Origin: Candidatus Falkowiibacteriota bacterium
GTDB taxonomy: Archaea > Iainarchaeota > Iainarchaeia > Iainarchaeales > GCA-2688035
NCBI GenBank assembly: GCA_017610485.1
Contig: JAFCBY010000080.1
Coordinates: 1 to 5,313 of the forward strand
Length of the DNA stretch: 5,313 bases
Direction: 5' to 3'
The notes below the pieces were generated by a model. It saw only the letters and a program-made list of their open reading frames with translations, was not told where the DNA came from and made no database searches. Numbering within the stretch: the stretch's first letter is position 1; each line of letters opens with the position of its first letter. Positions 4,720 to 5,313 of the stretch are shown piece after piece. Both the position numbers and the translations under genes were made by a program.

Positions 4720-5286
4720 TCAACGAACTTTTGCAATCAGATAGCCTGCAAGCATTGCAACAGCAATTATTCCTACAGTAAGCACAATGAGCTCTGGCTG
4801 GAAAGAGAGCCAGCTTGTGGCCTCGTGCCCAACAGCCTCTTTTGCCGCTTCCTCCACCGCACCCAATGACGGCGCAGCCACAACACGGTCTGCCTGCCCA
4901 ATGAATGCATTTCCCCCGCTTTTCACAGTCCCAACAGCCTGATTTCCAAGCATTGAGAGAAATGAGTAAAGCATTCCAACCAGGGCAACTATGCTAATGC
5001 TCAAAACAATGAGGATGTTGACCGGGGTTTCAGCCGCAAAGATGTTTTTGCCCTTTCTTGTGAGCTCGTAGTACTTCCATTTCCTGCCCTCGTCAAGCTC
5101 TTGGACAAGGTCTGCCCCCTTGAGAATTCCCAAATGCTGTTTTATGGTTGGAGCAGTCATCTTGAGCTTCTTGCTGATTTCCGTCAGGGTATGGTTTCTT
5201 TCCTTCAAGAGCTTGATTATGTTTGCCCTGGTGTCTGACGCAAGAGCCTTGAATTCAGAGCTTGAAAGCCTTATTTCCCTATCCAT
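4720..5286 (-). CDS. Membrane-anchored winged-helix (ArsR-like) transcriptional regulator
   Basis: The predicted protein has about 188 residues. The N-terminal 85 or so form a winged helix-turn-helix of the ArsR type: ALASDTRANIIKLLKERN, then TLTEISKKLKMTAPTIKQHL as the helix-turn-helix, then a wing near DEGRKWKYYELTRKG. No Cys metal site is visible, so metal sensing is unlikely. A first membrane helix follows (NILIVLSISIVALVGMLY), then a loop of about 50 residues rich in Gly, Ala and Glu. A second helix (ELIVLTVGIIAVAMLAGYLI) ends in a short basic tail. The DNA-binding domain should face the cytoplasm, with the loop probably outside. ATG 5286 is preferred because GTGAT lies 4 nt upstream; the in-frame GTG at 5295 is an alternative that adds three residues. 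It precedes the pilin-like operon in the same direction with 50 bp between, which suggests that it regulates it. The ligand and target are unknown. Confidence 0.85.
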   Translation of the reverse strand: MDREIRLSSSEFKALASDTRANIIKLLKERNHTLTEISKKLKMTAPTIKQHLGILKGADLVQELDEGRKWKYYELTRKGKNIFAAETPVNILIVLSISIVALVGMLYSFLSMLGNQAVGTVKSGGNAFIGQADRVVAAPSLGAVEEAAKEAVGHEATSWLSFQPELIVLTVGIIAVAMLAGYLIAKVR

Positions 5287-5290
5287 TTCA

Positions 5291-5295
5291 ATCAC
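5291..5295 (-). promoter_or_regulatory. Possible Shine-Dalgarno site of the winged-helix gene
   Basis: On the minus strand GTGAT lies 4 nt before the ATG at 5286 and matches part of the archaeal anti-Shine-Dalgarno complement. The same GTG could itself be a start codon. The window ends 18 bp further upstream, so a promoter for this gene cannot be judged. Confidence 0.4.
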
Positions 5296-5313
5296 AGCAA
5301 AAACATCAAAAGC

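Noticed and set aside
1..5313. tRNA, rRNA, CRISPR repeats, insertion-sequence ends or tandem repeats
   Set aside because: Reading both strands showed no cloverleaf-type sequence, regularly spaced repeats, transposase motifs or terminal inverted repeats.

Overview
The window looks archaeal. It has a Cdc48/VCP-type AAA+ ATPase interrupted by an intein, pilin-like proteins with the archaeal class III signal motif (Q-x-S-x-E), and TATA-like boxes about 27 nt upstream of start codons (the spacing expected for leaderless mRNAs). It also has a winged-helix protein anchored in the membrane by C-terminal helices. Small single-helix surface proteins packed in overlapping genes would suit a euryarchaeon or a DPANN-type archaeon; the lineage is my inference and cannot be fixed from this window.

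Layout. (1) 1-1784, plus strand: the 3' part of a cdc48-like gene. Positions 1-1202 are the C-terminal part of an intein with an apparently intact LAGLIDADG homing endonuclease. Positions 1203-1784 are the C-extein, the C-terminal half of the last AAA+ module. (2) 1789-2370, minus strand: a site-2-protease-like membrane metalloprotease, convergent with cdc48 and visibly more AT-rich. (3) 2371-2476: a 106-bp divergent promoter region with one TATA-like box for each direction. (4) 2477-3066, plus strand: two class III pilin-like genes, one only 54 aa long. (5) 4669-3043, minus strand: four short genes overlapping by 4, 17 and 11 bp. Each encodes one N-terminal hydrophobic helix and a small soluble domain. 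The last gene runs tail-to-tail into the second pilin gene with a 24-bp overlap. (6) 5286-4720, minus strand: a winged-helix DNA-binding protein with two C-terminal membrane helices, directly upstream of the four-gene operon.

How they may work together. The six small genes look like parts of one cell-surface filament or pseudopilin assembly: two typical class III pilins plus four divergent, pilin-like or minor subunits. No assembly ATPase, platform protein or prepilin peptidase lies in the window, so they would have to be supplied from elsewhere. The membrane-anchored winged-helix protein is a natural candidate regulator of the operon, and the nearby intramembrane protease is a speculative candidate for releasing it. 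The most unusual content is this pilin-like cluster with its regulator. The intein at the pore-loop region of Cdc48 is the clearest mobile element.
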